A stretch of 64,000 nt of DNA from Phycomyces blakesleeanus NRRL 1555(-) (GCF_001638985.1 NW_017265135.1:3557545-3621544), one strand, 5' to 3'. Shown: positions 20,873 to 30,743, counted from the stretch's first letter. Program-made: numbers and translations. Notes: generated by a model from the letters alone, not told the origin.

Positions 20873-21140
20873 CACTGAATAGACCAGAGAACAAGGAAGA
20901 CAAGGCCTAAGCGCTATTAATCATTTTTTATTTAAACAGAGAAAAACTATATAAAGTAATTTCTTATTCTTTGTCTATCTAATTGATCATTGACTGATCA
21001 TTACAGGTGTGAGTAGGAGAAAGACTTAGATCTTGTATTTCTTGTTCTCTGATCTATCCAGTGAATTAACAATCAAATTTTAAATTCTCTCGGAATTTGA
21101 TGAGACCGTCAAACAGGAATACAAGGTCCAAGTACTAATT
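20873..21140. repeat. DIRS left terminal repeat and internal complementary region
   Basis: Contains the terminal CACTGAATAGACCAGAG segment, the 90-bp block shared inverted with 30219-30310, and the internal complementary region from about 21041, where CTTGTTCTCTGATCTATCCA inverts the terminus. In DIRS replication these complementary edges are thought to permit a circular intermediate. Confidence 0.7.
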
Positions 21141-22348
21141 CAGAGTATATTTTCTAAGTCACTATGAACCACAGTGAGGACCACCAAACCCAAGACCAGA
21201 ATAGAAGCCAAGGGACGTAATACAACATTAGTAAAATCAGCAGACAAAATGTGGTTGCGGTTGTAATGTTGCTGGAAGACTTTATGACTAGACCAATTAC
21301 CAAGAGTAACTATGTTGTCCAAAGACATATCACGTTTGAGAGCAAGAGTGGAGGCAATAGACTGAACCAAAACTGGTTCATGCATAGAGAGCTGCAGAAG
21401 ACTACAAAGCCAAGAGGAGATGATAGAAACCTGTACAGAATTCGTAGATTGATGTGCATTAACAAACAAGCATTCAGGAGGGTGAGCAGTGGAAGCCTGG
21501 GGATGATCCCTAAGTGCACAGAAAGCAAGGACAGGACAAAGAGCCAAGATAAAATTGGACTGGATTGCAATAAACTTTATAATTTGGCAACTATTTCTTT
21601 GTTCTTTGGGACCCAGAATATCAAAAGTCAATGCACCAGAAGAGAGAGCAACTCAAGCAGACAAGAGTTGGAGGCAAGCAAGATTGGATGGGTGGATAAA
21701 AGCAGCCATTACAATAAGAAAGACTGTCTTGCGCAAGAGGGGAGCAAGAGAAGTGGAAGTGATGGAAACAATGGAGGCAACATGATTGAGAGTAGGAGCA
21801 AGATCAATAGAGGGCCTGCTCTGTCGCAAAGGAGAAGCTTGGAGTGCAAGACAAGAAAAGACAGTCCAGACATCTTCATGGAATCGAAGAGATTCGGGGT
21901 TGGTATGTAATTTGAGAGCAGCAGTATAATGATTCTTAATAGTACTCATGCCAAATCCTTCATTGTGTTGGTAAACCAAGAAATTGATCAGATCTTGTAA
22001 GATAAATTCTGTGAGAGAAACAGCTTGTTGAAGGGCCCACGCAATGAACAAGTGCTGGCCCCATTGATAGATGTGGTTGGTAGGAGTATTGGTGAGGGCA
22101 GAATCTATAAGAAGAAGAACGGATTCATCAGTCAAGTCTGTATTATCAAACTTGCGCTTGATAGTCTGTATGTGATGAGCTTCCACGTCGAGTTCTTCAA
22201 TGACCATGGGGTCTTGGGAGAGGCGAAAACTATAGACTGATTGTTCAGAATTAGGGGAGAAGCCACTAACATCTTCAGGAGAAGGGGATACCATATGGCA
22301 CTCGGCCAAGTCAGAGCCACCAAGATCACCGTCAAGTTCTCCTGCCAT
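21140..22348 (-). pseudogene. DIRS tyrosine recombinase (YR), decayed
   Basis: Frames 22348-21653 and 21631-21140 together give a YR protein: N-terminal core-binding part DLINFLVYQHNEGFGMSTIK; the box I region reads AFIHPSNLACL, with His where DIRS proteins have the catalytic Arg; the C-terminal block is ALKRDMSLDNIVTLGNW and ends in QQHYNR, which holds the nucleophile Tyr. One frameshift near 21640 and the lost Arg make it inactive. Confidence 0.75.
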
Positions 22349-22351
22349 ATC

Positions 22352-23984
22352 TTATGCAGACACCAGCCAATCAGATTCCATAGGGGGTTGAAGTAACAAT
22401 TGTTCTATCAGCTCCAGAAGATAGACATCGCATCCAAAGCTATTGCCTTTGGGTTGGGAAGCCAGGATATGTATGTGGGAAGAAGATGAGTGATCCGATC
22501 TGCAAAGAGATTCACATTGTATGGTTTCCATGTTAACTGTACTGTACTGAACGTTGCCTTGAAGATTTTCCAGAGGTTCTTTGTAAAAGTCTGGCAAGAT
22601 TTCAGATTGGCAGTGACATTGTCCTTCCCTGCAATATGCTGTGCAGCCAATCAGAGACCATGGTAGAGACACTATCTTCAAATCTTTGTGACCAGTTGTA
22701 TCAGATGGAAGGCATGTGAGCTGCCTTGCTTGTTGAGGTACGCCATTGATGTAGTGTTGTTGGTGTGGATAAGAACTAAGGTGTCCCAAAGGGAGGGAAA
22801 GGTGAGGAGAGTCAGTTGAACTGCTTTCATTTTGTGCCAGTTGATCTACATCTTGGCTTCCTCATGTGTCCAGTATCCATGAGCTGTGTGGATGCCCAGA
22901 GTACAATCCCATCTAGTATTGCTTGCATTCACAAACAAAACATGTTGATGTTGTTGAGACAAGAGAGAGAGGTCATTCCACTACAAGAGATTCTGTTTCT
23001 ACCATCGCAGTTCGTGAAGACAATGAGGGGAAAGAGGATGACCCATATCCCAACCACGGTTCTTGTGAACGTGTTTGTTCTTGAATCACATCAAATGCTT
23101 TGTGTATAGGTGGGCCAGAAAGAAAGCAATTGTTACAGCCTGAATCCTCATGGTGAGGCTGTGGTCCAGATGGGGAGAGGGAGACACATTGACAAACCGA
23201 TTGGCAAAGGTTGCAAAGCTTTGTTCCAGAAAGCTTTGTTGTCATAGTTTGGGTATGCAATAAGTAACCAAGGTACTCTAGTTGCTGAGATGGTTAGAAA
23301 GACAACTTCTTCAGGTTCAGAAGCCACCCCAAGGATTCTAGCTTGGCTATCAATAGCTACGTGTGAGCCAAGGACTGTTGAGGAGAATCTGTAATGATAA
23401 TCCAATTGTCTAAATAAGTGATTATGTGTATTTCATGTTGTCATGCCTATTCCAGAACTGGCCGCATAATCTTGGTGAAGAGCCAAGAAATGATAGAAAG
23501 ACCAAATGGAGTCGTTCAAAATTGGTAAGTACAATTTTCCCACTGAAAACAAAGACATTTGTGGGATGCATGGTGAACAAGAAGGTGGAGAAAAGCATTG
23601 GAGAGATCGAAAGAGGTCAAGAAGTTGCCAGATCAAATCAACTTGCACACAGCTTGTAAAGTTTCTATCTTGAAGTGAGAGGCAGTTAAGTGTTTCTTGA
23701 GGTGTTTGAGATGGAACACAGGGTAATACCCACCATTCTTCTTGGGGATAACAAATCTTGGACTTGTGAAGTCAGGAGAGTTGGAAGGAGCAGATTCTAT
23801 TGCTTTCTTAGGCAACAGTTTGGCTATCTCTTAACAAAGAAGATGCCTTTGAGAGTCATGCATTGGAATGGTTGGGCGGCCATAGGTCAACAGAGGAGGT
23901 AGCCAATTGAAGTGAATCCGAAATTCATTAGAGATGATGCCATTCAACCACTTGCTGTTGGACAGTCTCTGTAATGCCCAAGAG
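22352..23984 (-). pseudogene. DIRS reverse transcriptase / RNase H, decayed
   Basis: RT starts RFVIPKKNGGYYPVFHLKHL and SHFKIETLQAVC (23815-23633), then FDLSNAFLHL, a TTPFGLS block and ITYLDNWIII (about 23400), which replaces the Tyr-x-Asp-Asp centre. The downstream RNase H/methylase-like region (22789-22352) has AGKDNVTAN and a Ser-rich segment. Many stops and frame changes. Its 5' edge is the LINE target duplication at 23985. Confidence 0.7.
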
Positions 23985-24143
23985 AACTGACTGAGACATT
24001 TTTTTTTGTAAGGAGGCTAGGTCTCAGAAATTTTATTGAGCTTAACAATTCTAAGAGGAAGAGGAAGTCACAATCCTGTTTTTGGGTTTTATATTTTCTA
24101 TGTGTTTTTGGGTTTTTAAATTATATGTAAAATGAGTGAGTAG

Positions 24144-27100
24144 CTAGTCTGAAAGAGTCAGGGATAGTTCTGCATGAAAACGGGTGACAAGAGAAGCAGC
24201 AGTGACAAGGACTGATGTACTCAGGAAAGGAGCATCGTCAAACACAAAGGACCAGTGATGGTGCCAGATTGCGAGGAGGATACAGCTGACAAGAGAAACG
24301 GTGGGAATGTCTGGAGTGAGGGATGGCGGGAGACGGAAGGAAAAAAGAGCAGAATGAATGTCTTGCATGGAGGGCACGTTGCCAAAATGGGTTGACCAAA
24401 AAATAGTCCAGGCGGAGAACTTTGGGGGACAAGTGAACAGAAAGTGAGATGTAGATTCCTTGATGTCACCGCATATGGGGCAGGACCCGTCAGGAAAGAT
24501 GGTAGGGACAGTTTGGTGTAGAACGGAGCGACACGACAGCTTGTTGTGAAGAGCGCGGAACCATAAAGAACGGACAGAATGGTGGATGGGAGCGGACCAG
24601 AAAGTGCGCCATTGGTGGGTGTGGAGAGGAGGGACAGGGTTGTCTGGGGACGGGGTGCAAAGGGTGCGGAACGTTTTGGGTGAGAATGGTTTGCGAGGTA
24701 TTATGGGAAACATACTGGTGAGGAAGGGGTTGGGGTCCACATGCGACACAATGGGAGAGGAAGGTGGAGGAAGGAGACCATCAAGCAAGGAATGTGGGAG
24801 AAGAGAGCGGAAGAAGAAAGGTTGTAAAAGAACGGAATGGTTGTCGACTTGACGGAAGAACTTGGTGATGATGTGAGGGGATTGGGGACGCTTGGGTCTT
24901 GTTTGACGACGAAGTACTTGCAATGAATCATCTACGACAAAAGCGTCAGTGACAAGAAGATGCCGCCAAGTCCGTGGTATGAGAGAGGAGGGTAGGCAGA
25001 TAGAGGGGAGAGGCAAGGAGAGGCATGTGGGGTGGTTAATAGAAACGGAGTCAAAGGAGTGTGGCAGGAGATCAATGGCAGCAAATATGTTTCTGAAAAC
25101 ACTGTCAATATGGCGGAAAGGTAGAGGACGAAGATCAGGGAAAAGTAAAGGTAGACGAGGATCCGGGATCCCAGAAAAGGACCAAAGAAGGAAGGACAAC
25201 CAAGGAAGGACCAGACCGGATCGACCAAATGGGGAACGGACAAGAGGGAGAAGCCAACGAAGTTGTAGAGCAGATTGCTGTATAATTGGATCGAGAACCC
25301 CAAGTCCACCAGATATGGATGGGAGGCATAATGTGGCAAGCTTGATTGGAGGGAACATACGATGTTGAAGAAATTGTCCCATGGCCGATTGTATCTTGGA
25401 CATGAAGGCAACAGGGACAGATATCACTCGAAGAACATGCCATAGTTTGGAGAGGATGAGAGTGTTTAGAACGGTGTCACGGCCACGGATTGAGAGAGAG
25501 CGTGAGAGATGAATATGACAGGCGGATTGGATTTTGGTGAGAAGAGAGGAACAGAAGGAGTTGCGTTGTATGATGGATGTGTAAAGTGGGAAGCCAAGGT
25601 AAATGAGTGGAAGTGGAGAGTGTTTATCATGACAGTCCACAATTTGAAACTGTTGTAGGATGTCTTGCCAGGACGACAGAGGGTAACCGGACAGGGACAG
25701 GGCTTGTGTTTTGTGCATGTTGATACGGGCATTGGATGCATTGACATAAGTGTTTAAGTGGACTTGGAGGCGGGAAAGACTAGGAGGATTGGGGAGGAAC
25801 ACAAGGAGGTCGTCGGCGTAGGCAAGGAACTTGATGGCCTGTGGTGGGAGGAGTGGTGACGGAATTTGTGGGTTAGGGTCTGTGGGGGAAGGAACGGTGC
25901 GTGGTGAGATGGACGGTGTGTAGCCAGGGAATTCAGGATCATGAAGGAGACGGCGAAGGAGTGGTTCGAAGGCAAGGTTGAAAAGGACTGGAGAGAGAGG
26001 GTCCCCTTGACGCAAACCACGAGATTGAGAGAGAGAGCAAGAAATATGGCCATTGACATTGACGGTAATGTTAGTGGAAAAAAAAAGGGAGTATATGGAT
26101 GAGATGAGAGATTGGGGGAAGTGAAAGTGAGTGAGAACCTGTCGCAGGTAATCTGGATGAACTCTATCATAGGCCTTCTCCTGATCAAGTAACAGTCCTA
26201 TGTCAGAGGCATTGGTGAGTCGAGCATTTTCCATGATGGCTTTGGTCAGGATTCCATTGTCTGCAATAAACCGTCCACGGACAAATCCAGTTTGGTATGC
26301 GGAAACAAGAGAGCTGGCTGCAGGAATCATGCGGTCGTTGACAAGGCGGGTGAATACTTTGGCATCGGCATTAATGAGAGCTATGGGCCTCCAGTTCTTG
26401 AGAGAGGACAGGTCTCCTTTCTTGGGAAGAAGGATAACACATGTCGATTGCCAGGAAGTAGGGAATACCCCAAGATGGAGGGCATTATTGTAAACGGCGG
26501 AAGTGAGGTTGGTGTACATGGGATGGTTGATGAGGAGTCGGAGGATTTCATAGGGTATGCCGTCTGGGCTGGGGCTACTGGACTTAGGGGAGCGAGTGGT
26601 GCCAGCGTGGATGTTGGTTATTGTGAAAGGGGCAGTGAGTTGATCATGGATGGAGTCAGAGAGGCGAAGGTCAGGGGGAAGGTTGTCTAGCAAATCTGAA
26701 ACTGCAGGTGGTTGGATGGGATCAGCTGTGTACAAAACCTCATAAAAGGCTGCAGCAGCATCAGTCATGTCCGTTGCGTCAGTGCAGACGTGGTCGGTGG
26801 TAGGGTGGCGAAGAGAGGTGATGATGGTACGGGATTGACGGGTAGTGACAGTTCGTTTCAAATAACCAGCAGAATATTCACCTTGTTCTTGCCAGTGTTT
26901 ACCGGCACGAAGAGCTAGTATCTCGACTTGTTCGGTTTGGAGAGACTGTATTTGACGTTCGAGGTGAGGAAGTTGCGGAATGGTCGAAGGGTCAGGATGT
27001 TGGCGGAGGAGATGGTTGCGTTTGGCATGTAGTTTGCGTTCTTGGTCAGCAAGGGTGCAGCAAGGATGACGAGAAAAAGCGAGGGCGAATTGGGCGATTT

Positions 27101-27377
27101 TGGATTTGATCCAGTCCCACTGGTCTTGTATAGAGCCTATGTGGGGAAGCTGGGGAGAGAGAGATGAAAGAAGATTATTGAGTTCCTCACAAAAGGAAGG
27201 GTTGAGAGCAAGGCGTGGGTTGGCACGCCAAAGTCCCTTGCCAATTTGTTGGGTCATAGTAAAGCGAAATGTCACCTTCACAAGATAGTGATCCGACCAT
27301 AAAGGTTGGATGTATGTTACAGAGGAAGACATTATAGATGGGGCGATATCGGGGAAGCATAAATATAGTCTAGGCAT
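24144..27377 (-). CDS. LINE ORF2, reverse transcriptase part (about 1070 aa)
   Basis: Continues the endonuclease with WSDHYLVKV. RT blocks in order: SPDGIPYEILR, WQSTCVILLPKKGD, NWRPIALINADAKVF, SAYQTGFVRGRFIADN, GLLLDQEKAYDRVH, SRGLRQGDPLSPVLFNLAFE and the catalytic FLAYADDLLVF. A thumb region (IYLGFPLYT) and the GGLGVLDP block follow, then a long C-terminal part ending with a knuckle CPICGDIKESTSHFLFTC. No stop in 1077 codons. Apart from the frame change at 27351-27354 the element looks recently mobile. Confidence 0.85.
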   Translation of the reverse strand: MPRLYLCFPDIAPSIMSSSVTYIQPLWSDHYLVKVTFRFTMTQQIGKGLWRANPRLALNPSFCEELNNLLSSLSPQLPHIGSIQDQWDWIKSKIAQFALAFSRHPCCTLADQERKLHAKRNHLLRQHPDPSTIPQLPHLERQIQSLQTEQVEILALRAGKHWQEQGEYSAGYLKRTVTTRQSRTIITSLRHPTTDHVCTDATDMTDAAAAFYEVLYTADPIQPPAVSDLLDNLPPDLRLSDSIHDQLTAPFTITNIHAGTTRSPKSSSPSPDGIPYEILRLLINHPMYTNLTSAVYNNALHLGVFPTSWQSTCVILLPKKGDLSSLKNWRPIALINADAKVFTRLVNDRMIPAASSLVSAYQTGFVRGRFIADNGILTKAIMENARLTNASDIGLLLDQEKAYDRVHPDYLRQVLTHFHFPQSLISSIYSLFFSTNITVNVNGHISCSLSQSRGLRQGDPLSPVLFNLAFEPLLRRLLHDPEFPGYTPSISPRTVPSPTDPNPQIPSPLLPPQAIKFLAYADDLLVFLPNPPSLSRLQVHLNTYVNASNARINMHKTQALSLSGYPLSSWQDILQQFQIVDCHDKHSPLPLIYLGFPLYTSIIQRNSFCSSLLTKIQSACHIHLSRSLSIRGRDTVLNTLILSKLWHVLRVISVPVAFMSKIQSAMGQFLQHRMFPPIKLATLCLPSISGGLGVLDPIIQQSALQLRWLLPLVRSPFGRSGLVLPWLSFLLWSFSGIPDPRLPLLFPDLRPLPFRHIDSVFRNIFAAIDLLPHSFDSVSINHPTCLSLPLPSICLPSSLIPRTWRHLLVTDAFVVDDSLQVLRRQTRPKRPQSPHIITKFFRQVDNHSVLLQPFFFRSLLPHSLLDGLLPPPSSPIVSHVDPNPFLTSMFPIIPRKPFSPKTFRTLCTPSPDNPVPPLHTHQWRTFWSAPIHHSVRSLWFRALHNKLSCRSVLHQTVPTIFPDGSCPICGDIKESTSHFLFTCPPKFSAWTIFWSTHFGNVPSMQDIHSALFSFRLPPSLTPDIPTVSLVSCILLAIWHHHWSFVFDDAPFLSTSVLVTAASLVTRFHAELSLTLSD

Positions 27378-27967
27378 GAAGAGAAAGATCCTCTTTGAAA
27401 TGTAGGGAGGGGGGACGTACCTGTTGGAGTGACACAGTCATGTAGATTAGATCGCACAAACTGAAGCCATTCATGTGGGGCCTTTGGGGTGCGAGTTGTG
27501 GGTGTGGTTATAGAGGGCAGAGAGTTATAGTTAAGGTCACCCAAAAGAATAAATCGGGAGGGGAGAAGTGGGATAAAGTGAGGGTTGTTGAGAAGTGATG
27601 TAAGAAAATTATGTCTATGGCTTGGGGTGGATGGGGCATATACAACGCAGATACGGATGGGGGGGAAGAGATTGTTGGAGTGAGTGACAGTAGCTGTAAT
27701 GCTGCGACCACACATGGTGAATAAGGGGTCAGTAAACATTAGAAAGGGGGAAAGAGAGACTAGGCCGCAATGGGGCGACCATAATGTAGATGAGGAATGG
27801 AATTGATGTTGGAAGGTCTGTTGAAGAGCTTCTGTGGTGGCATGGGTTTCTTGGAGGGCGAGTATGTCGAGATGTTGGGAGCGGAGGTATTGAATAAATA
27901 AGGATCGTCTTTGGGGGTCTTGCAATTTTGCAAGCCCTCTACAGTTTAGTGTTCCTATATTGATCAT
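27332..27967 (-). CDS. LINE ORF2, AP-endonuclease part (211-aa open frame)
   Basis: Begins MINIGTLNCRGL, with catalytic-type LALQETHA (Glu), LGDLNYN (Asp, Asn) and CLDYIYAS, the order of APE-type LINE nucleases. The SDHYLV block, which should end the domain, is in the next frame (27377-24144). The two frames change over at a four-C run (plus-strand GGGG, 27351-27354); one extra C would join them. This is either a single-base loss in this copy or, less likely, programmed frameshifting. Confidence 0.8.
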   Translation of the reverse strand: MINIGTLNCRGLAKLQDPQRRSLFIQYLRSQHLDILALQETHATTEALQQTFQHQFHSSSTLWSPHCGLVSLSPFLMFTDPLFTMCGRSITATVTHSNNLFPPIRICVVYAPSTPSHRHNFLTSLLNNPHFIPLLPSRFILLGDLNYNSLPSITTPTTRTPKAPHEWLQFVRSNLHDCVTPTGTSPLPTFQRGSFSSCLDYIYASPISPHL

Positions 27968-29313
27968 TGAGAGGGGTTAATATTTTGGTGAACGACAATA
28001 CCTGTCATAAGTGAGCCATGTTGGTCGTTGTCAGCATTATTGCTGTCACTAGAGGATTCGGATTCAGCACCGTTTTCGCTGTCTTGAGTATCCATAGCCA
28101 AGTCGTCCTTGTTAGGATCATATTCTTGGTATGGAATGTCACGGTTTGATTTGTCGGTAATGTTTTTCAATGCTGCGCGGAGGACTCGTTGGTAAGGGTC
28201 ATGAGTGGATAGCTGTGCAAGTTCGGCCTCAATCTTGGCTGCAGACTTGCCCAAGATGTCAAACTGATTAGCAGGCGGTGTATGAGGAGCAGACTTTTTC
28301 TTTCGCTTGGGTAGTGCGGGAAGGACAGGGGGAAGAGTTTGTGTACGGGCGGGGGTGGACTGGGATTCACGACGGGGCTGTTTACGGATGCGTTTGTTAC
28401 TGGTGTTGTTGTTGGGATGAGGGTTGTTGATACGGGGACAGGTTGCCTGAAGGTGGCCGATGGCTTGACAGGCGTGACAAGTGCGAGATTTGATTGGGCG
28501 GGTGGGACAGTCAGCCAGAACGTGGCCCATGGCCTTACAGTATCTGCAATGGGGACCCATCTTGGCCCAAGTGCCGAAAACATGACCATAACCTTCGCAG
28601 GGAATCTTGTGAACCAGGGGAGAGTAAACACGATCCTGGTTAGGTGGGCGTTCCAGGTACACGTAGCCAGATCCAGTAAAGAACCTGTTCTCCAGGTAAA
28701 TAACGACCTCCTTGATGATGCTGAAAGAGTAGAGGGAAGAACGGATAAGTTCGTTAAGGCAGGGGCGGGAGAGGCGAGGAAGACCAGTGATGTTGAGTTT
28801 CATCATCATAACAGAAGACGAAATGGCACGGTGGGCGAGAATAACGGAATCTTGGACGACAATGGGTTTGGCACATGCATGATTGCAAAGGGTGTCAGAT
28901 TCAAGGTAAAGTTCGACGATGTGTGTGTTATTGCACACAGAGGTAACTTCAGCAAAAGCTTCCTCCTCAGAGAAAGCGGCGTGAATTGCTGTCCAGAAGG
29001 CGGCCATGAACGAGTCATCAGATTGGGGCAGATCGTAAAAAACAGAGTGGGGGGAAGTACCAAACCGACATTCCGTAGGAATGGCATATGGGTCATCTGA
29101 ACCAAGTACGCGTTCTATGCGCGTGAGGGAGTGTTGTTTTTCAGGGTCGACCAAGGAGGCAAAGGTGATGGGAGTGGTAGTAGGTAAAGCATGTGTGGGG
29201 GCGTTTGGTTGGGTTGATGGATGTATGTTAGGTAATAGAGGAGGGAAGTTGTTGTCTCCATAGTGTGGTGACCCTTGTGGGGTCGTTTCCTGTTGGGTAG
29301 CGGGAAGAGCCAT
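27964..29313 (-). CDS. LINE ORF1, RNA-binding protein with two CCHC knuckles (449 aa)
   Basis: I choose ATG 29313 (MALPATQQ) because it is the first base inside the element; the longer open frame upstream to 29427 belongs to DIRS DNA. It has a Pro/Thr-rich N-terminus, then a central region probably with an RNA-recognition-like fold (about 100-260, not proven). Two zinc knuckles follow: CRYCKAMGHVLADC and CHACQAIGHLQATC. The tail is basic then acidic (Lys/Arg about 330-370, Asp/Glu/Ser near the end). Its TGA overlaps the ORF2 ATG as ATGA (27964-27967), which suggests translation of ORF2 by termination-reinitiation. Confidence 0.8.
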   Translation of the reverse strand: MALPATQQETTPQGSPHYGDNNFPPLLPNIHPSTQPNAPTHALPTTTPITFASLVDPEKQHSLTRIERVLGSDDPYAIPTECRFGTSPHSVFYDLPQSDDSFMAAFWTAIHAAFSEEEAFAEVTSVCNNTHIVELYLESDTLCNHACAKPIVVQDSVILAHRAISSSVMMMKLNITGLPRLSRPCLNELIRSSLYSFSIIKEVVIYLENRFFTGSGYVYLERPPNQDRVYSPLVHKIPCEGYGHVFGTWAKMGPHCRYCKAMGHVLADCPTRPIKSRTCHACQAIGHLQATCPRINNPHPNNNTSNKRIRKQPRRESQSTPARTQTLPPVLPALPKRKKKSAPHTPPANQFDILGKSAAKIEAELAQLSTHDPYQRVLRAALKNITDKSNRDIPYQEYDPNKDDLAMDTQDSENGAESESSSDSNNADNDQHGSLMTGIVVHQNINPSQ

Positions 29314-29324
29314 AACTGACTGAG

Positions 29325-30178
29325 CCACCCACCCACAGAAGACAAATCTATTGGGATCGTGACTGCTTGGGGTGGGGGGACTTTGATCGTGGAGAACAAG
29401 AGGACTGAGAATGAGCTTGACGTTCATGGGTTGAGAGGTGCTGATTGGAATGCCTGCCTGCAGTGTGCAATGGGCTGGATTGAAAAAACAAATCTCTGGG
29501 AGCAGAGGAGACAGGGGCAGATGGACGTGACTTGCAGAATGAAGAAACAGCCTTGTGCACAGGCTTCTGAGAGTTCACTTATTCCAAAAGAGATTGTTGG
29601 AATTTGGAAGGATCCATAGTGTAGTTCTTGGTGGAACCACTGTCAGTCACTTGGAATTTAGAATTAAACGACTGCATTGCCAGTTTATTGCAAGATTGTG
29701 TAATAAATGCAGAAGTGTAAACAAGTAAGGAACACAAGTCCTTAATCATAGCAAGAAAATGTGATGCTTGCAATTCAGGAACACTGAGAAGAATTTAGTA
29801 GGCCAAGATGTCCAATGGCCAGAAAGAACCAGACAAATTATACTGTAAGTTATGCAGAAGAGTGTCTTCCTTTACTTGATGTAGCTTGAATTGAGCCAGA
29901 GAAACAGAAAGAGTGGCAAGAGGGGGGTAAACCATATCCTGAATTGGTGGGTAAGTGTCAATAATTTTCTTGCAGGCCTTGGTATCCAATGTGGAGGTAA
30001 AGAGATCCACTGACATGCCAGTGGTAGCCTTCAAAAGCTCAGGTAGAGTCTAATCATAGGTCACACGAACAGGAATCATGTGTAGTGTAGAGGAGGATCT
30101 ATTCTCCAGTGATGTCAAGCGAGCCTGCAAAGCAGCAATGATTTAAGTGAGTTGTGCGAGGTCAAGAGATTCAGACAT
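29325..30178 (-). pseudogene. DIRS gag-like ORF, decayed
   Basis: Starts at ATG 30178 (MSESLDLAQLT), which is followed at once by a stop in this copy. Then ELLKATTGMSVDLFTS, a YPPIQDMVYPPLATL block (30034-29795), the segment 29773-29579 and a Ser/Arg/Pro-rich tail, broken by the LINE target site at 29314-29324. In a shifted frame the last residues (DLSSVGGWLSQ) lead into FSWALQRLS beyond the LINE, consistent with one gag-RT region before insertion. Confidence 0.6.
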
Positions 30179-30218
30179 GACAAGGAAAATCAGGTAGTGG
30201 TAATGACAAGTGAAAAAG

Positions 30219-30364
30219 ATGATCAATTAGATACACAAAGAATAAAAAATTACTTTATATAGTTTTTTGCTGTTTAAATAAAAGATGATTAATAGCACTT
30301 GGGTCTTGTCTTCCTGTTTGATGGTATTATCAAATTCCGGAAGAATTTTAAATTCGATTGTTAA
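30219..30364. repeat. DIRS right terminal repeat
   Basis: 30219-30310 is the inverse of 20898-20990 (about 90% by eye). 30308-30364 is the inverse of the internal block 21064-21140. The gypsy LTR end resumes just after 30364. Confidence 0.7.
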
Positions 30365-30382
30365 TTAAAGTTTTTTGCTACA

Positions 30383-30743
30383 AAGAATAATATGAATAAT
30401 AATAATAAAACTTGATAAGAGAATAAAGAGATAACAAGATAAAGAGATAAATATGAAAACAAGAAAATGGGATAAAAAAGAAAAAGAAAATAAAAAGATC
30501 TACAAAATAAGATAAATATTAATATTATTGAATGTAATTCCATTATGAAGTTCATATTTTGGTAGTTAATATAGAATAGAAAAGTCCTCTAGGTTATGCT
30601 TTTTTTACTATGACTTTGTGATGTGGTGATCCAGACACTCGGATGTTGGATTTATCACATATAAGAACATATTCATATTGGGATAGCGTAGTAGCTATCA
30701 TCTTGTCAGTATAAAATATATATAAACGATTAAGTAATCAGCC
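30383..30743. other. A-rich spacer, no gene seen
   Basis: Very A-rich (many gataaa/ataag units) to about 30530, then ordinary AT-rich DNA. It may include the outer end of the MULE element, but no inverse of the 33.5-kb side was recognised. Confidence 0.4.

Larger units (their letters stand above)
23996..29313 (-). mobile_element. Non-LTR retrotransposon (LINE), nearly intact, 5318 bp
   Basis: The element reads 29313 to 23996 on the minus strand and ends in a short A tail (plus-strand T run at about 23999-24007). It is flanked by an 11-bp duplication AACTGACTGAG (23985-23995 and 29314-29324), the signature of target-primed insertion. The 5' end coincides with the ORF1 start codon, so it is 5'-truncated or has almost no leader. 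Contents: ORF1 (gag-like, two CCHC knuckles) and ORF2 (AP-endonuclease plus RT plus C-terminal CCHC). The RT block order suggests the L1/Tx1 side of the LINE tree; I am not certain of the clade. The DNA is clearly GC-richer than everything around it. Confidence 0.88.
20873..30364 (-). mobile_element. DIRS-type tyrosine-recombinase retrotransposon, split by a LINE
   Basis: Minus-strand order: gag-like frame (30178-29325), RT and RNase H (23984-22352), tyrosine recombinase (22348-21140). About 90 bp at 20898-20990 are inverted at 30219-30310. An internal block (about 21041-21140) is complementary to both outer edges: 21041-21063 inverts the left terminus (20873-20896), and 21064-21140 is the inverse of 30308-30364. 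Inverted terminal repeats plus an internal complementary region and a tyrosine recombinase are diagnostic of DIRS elements. The coding parts are full of stops and shifts. The LINE accounts for 23996-29313. Confidence 0.8.
3799..30382 (+). mobile_element. Ty3/gypsy (chromovirus) retrotransposon, decayed, carrying a nest of insertions
   Basis: Going left to right on the plus strand the order is 5' LTR, gag, zinc knuckle, protease, reverse transcriptase, RNase H, integrase, chromodomain and 3' LTR: the Ty3/gypsy order, with a chromovirus-type C-terminal chromodomain. Own sequence totals roughly 5.7 kb (3799-4641, 6848-8418, 11855-14496, 20219-20872, about 30365-30382); the rest is later insertion. 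Coding parts carry many stops and some frameshifts. The RT active site reads YVNN where YVDD is expected, and the third acidic residue of the integrase appears as Asp. The element is dead. LTR ends are approximate, and I found no clear target-site duplication. Confidence 0.75.

Noticed and set aside
21140..22348. Phage- or plasmid-type tyrosine integrase
   Set aside because: It is linked to a DIRS-type RT and to inverted termini with an internal complementary region, so it is part of a retrotransposon.
28339..29100. 253-aa plus-strand frame opposite LINE ORF1
   Set aside because: It is the antisense shadow of ORF1; no recognisable motif.
29314..29427. Upstream extension of LINE ORF1 to ATG 29427
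   Set aside because: The extra codons lie outside the 11-bp target duplication, in DIRS DNA in another frame; the open frame there is chance.
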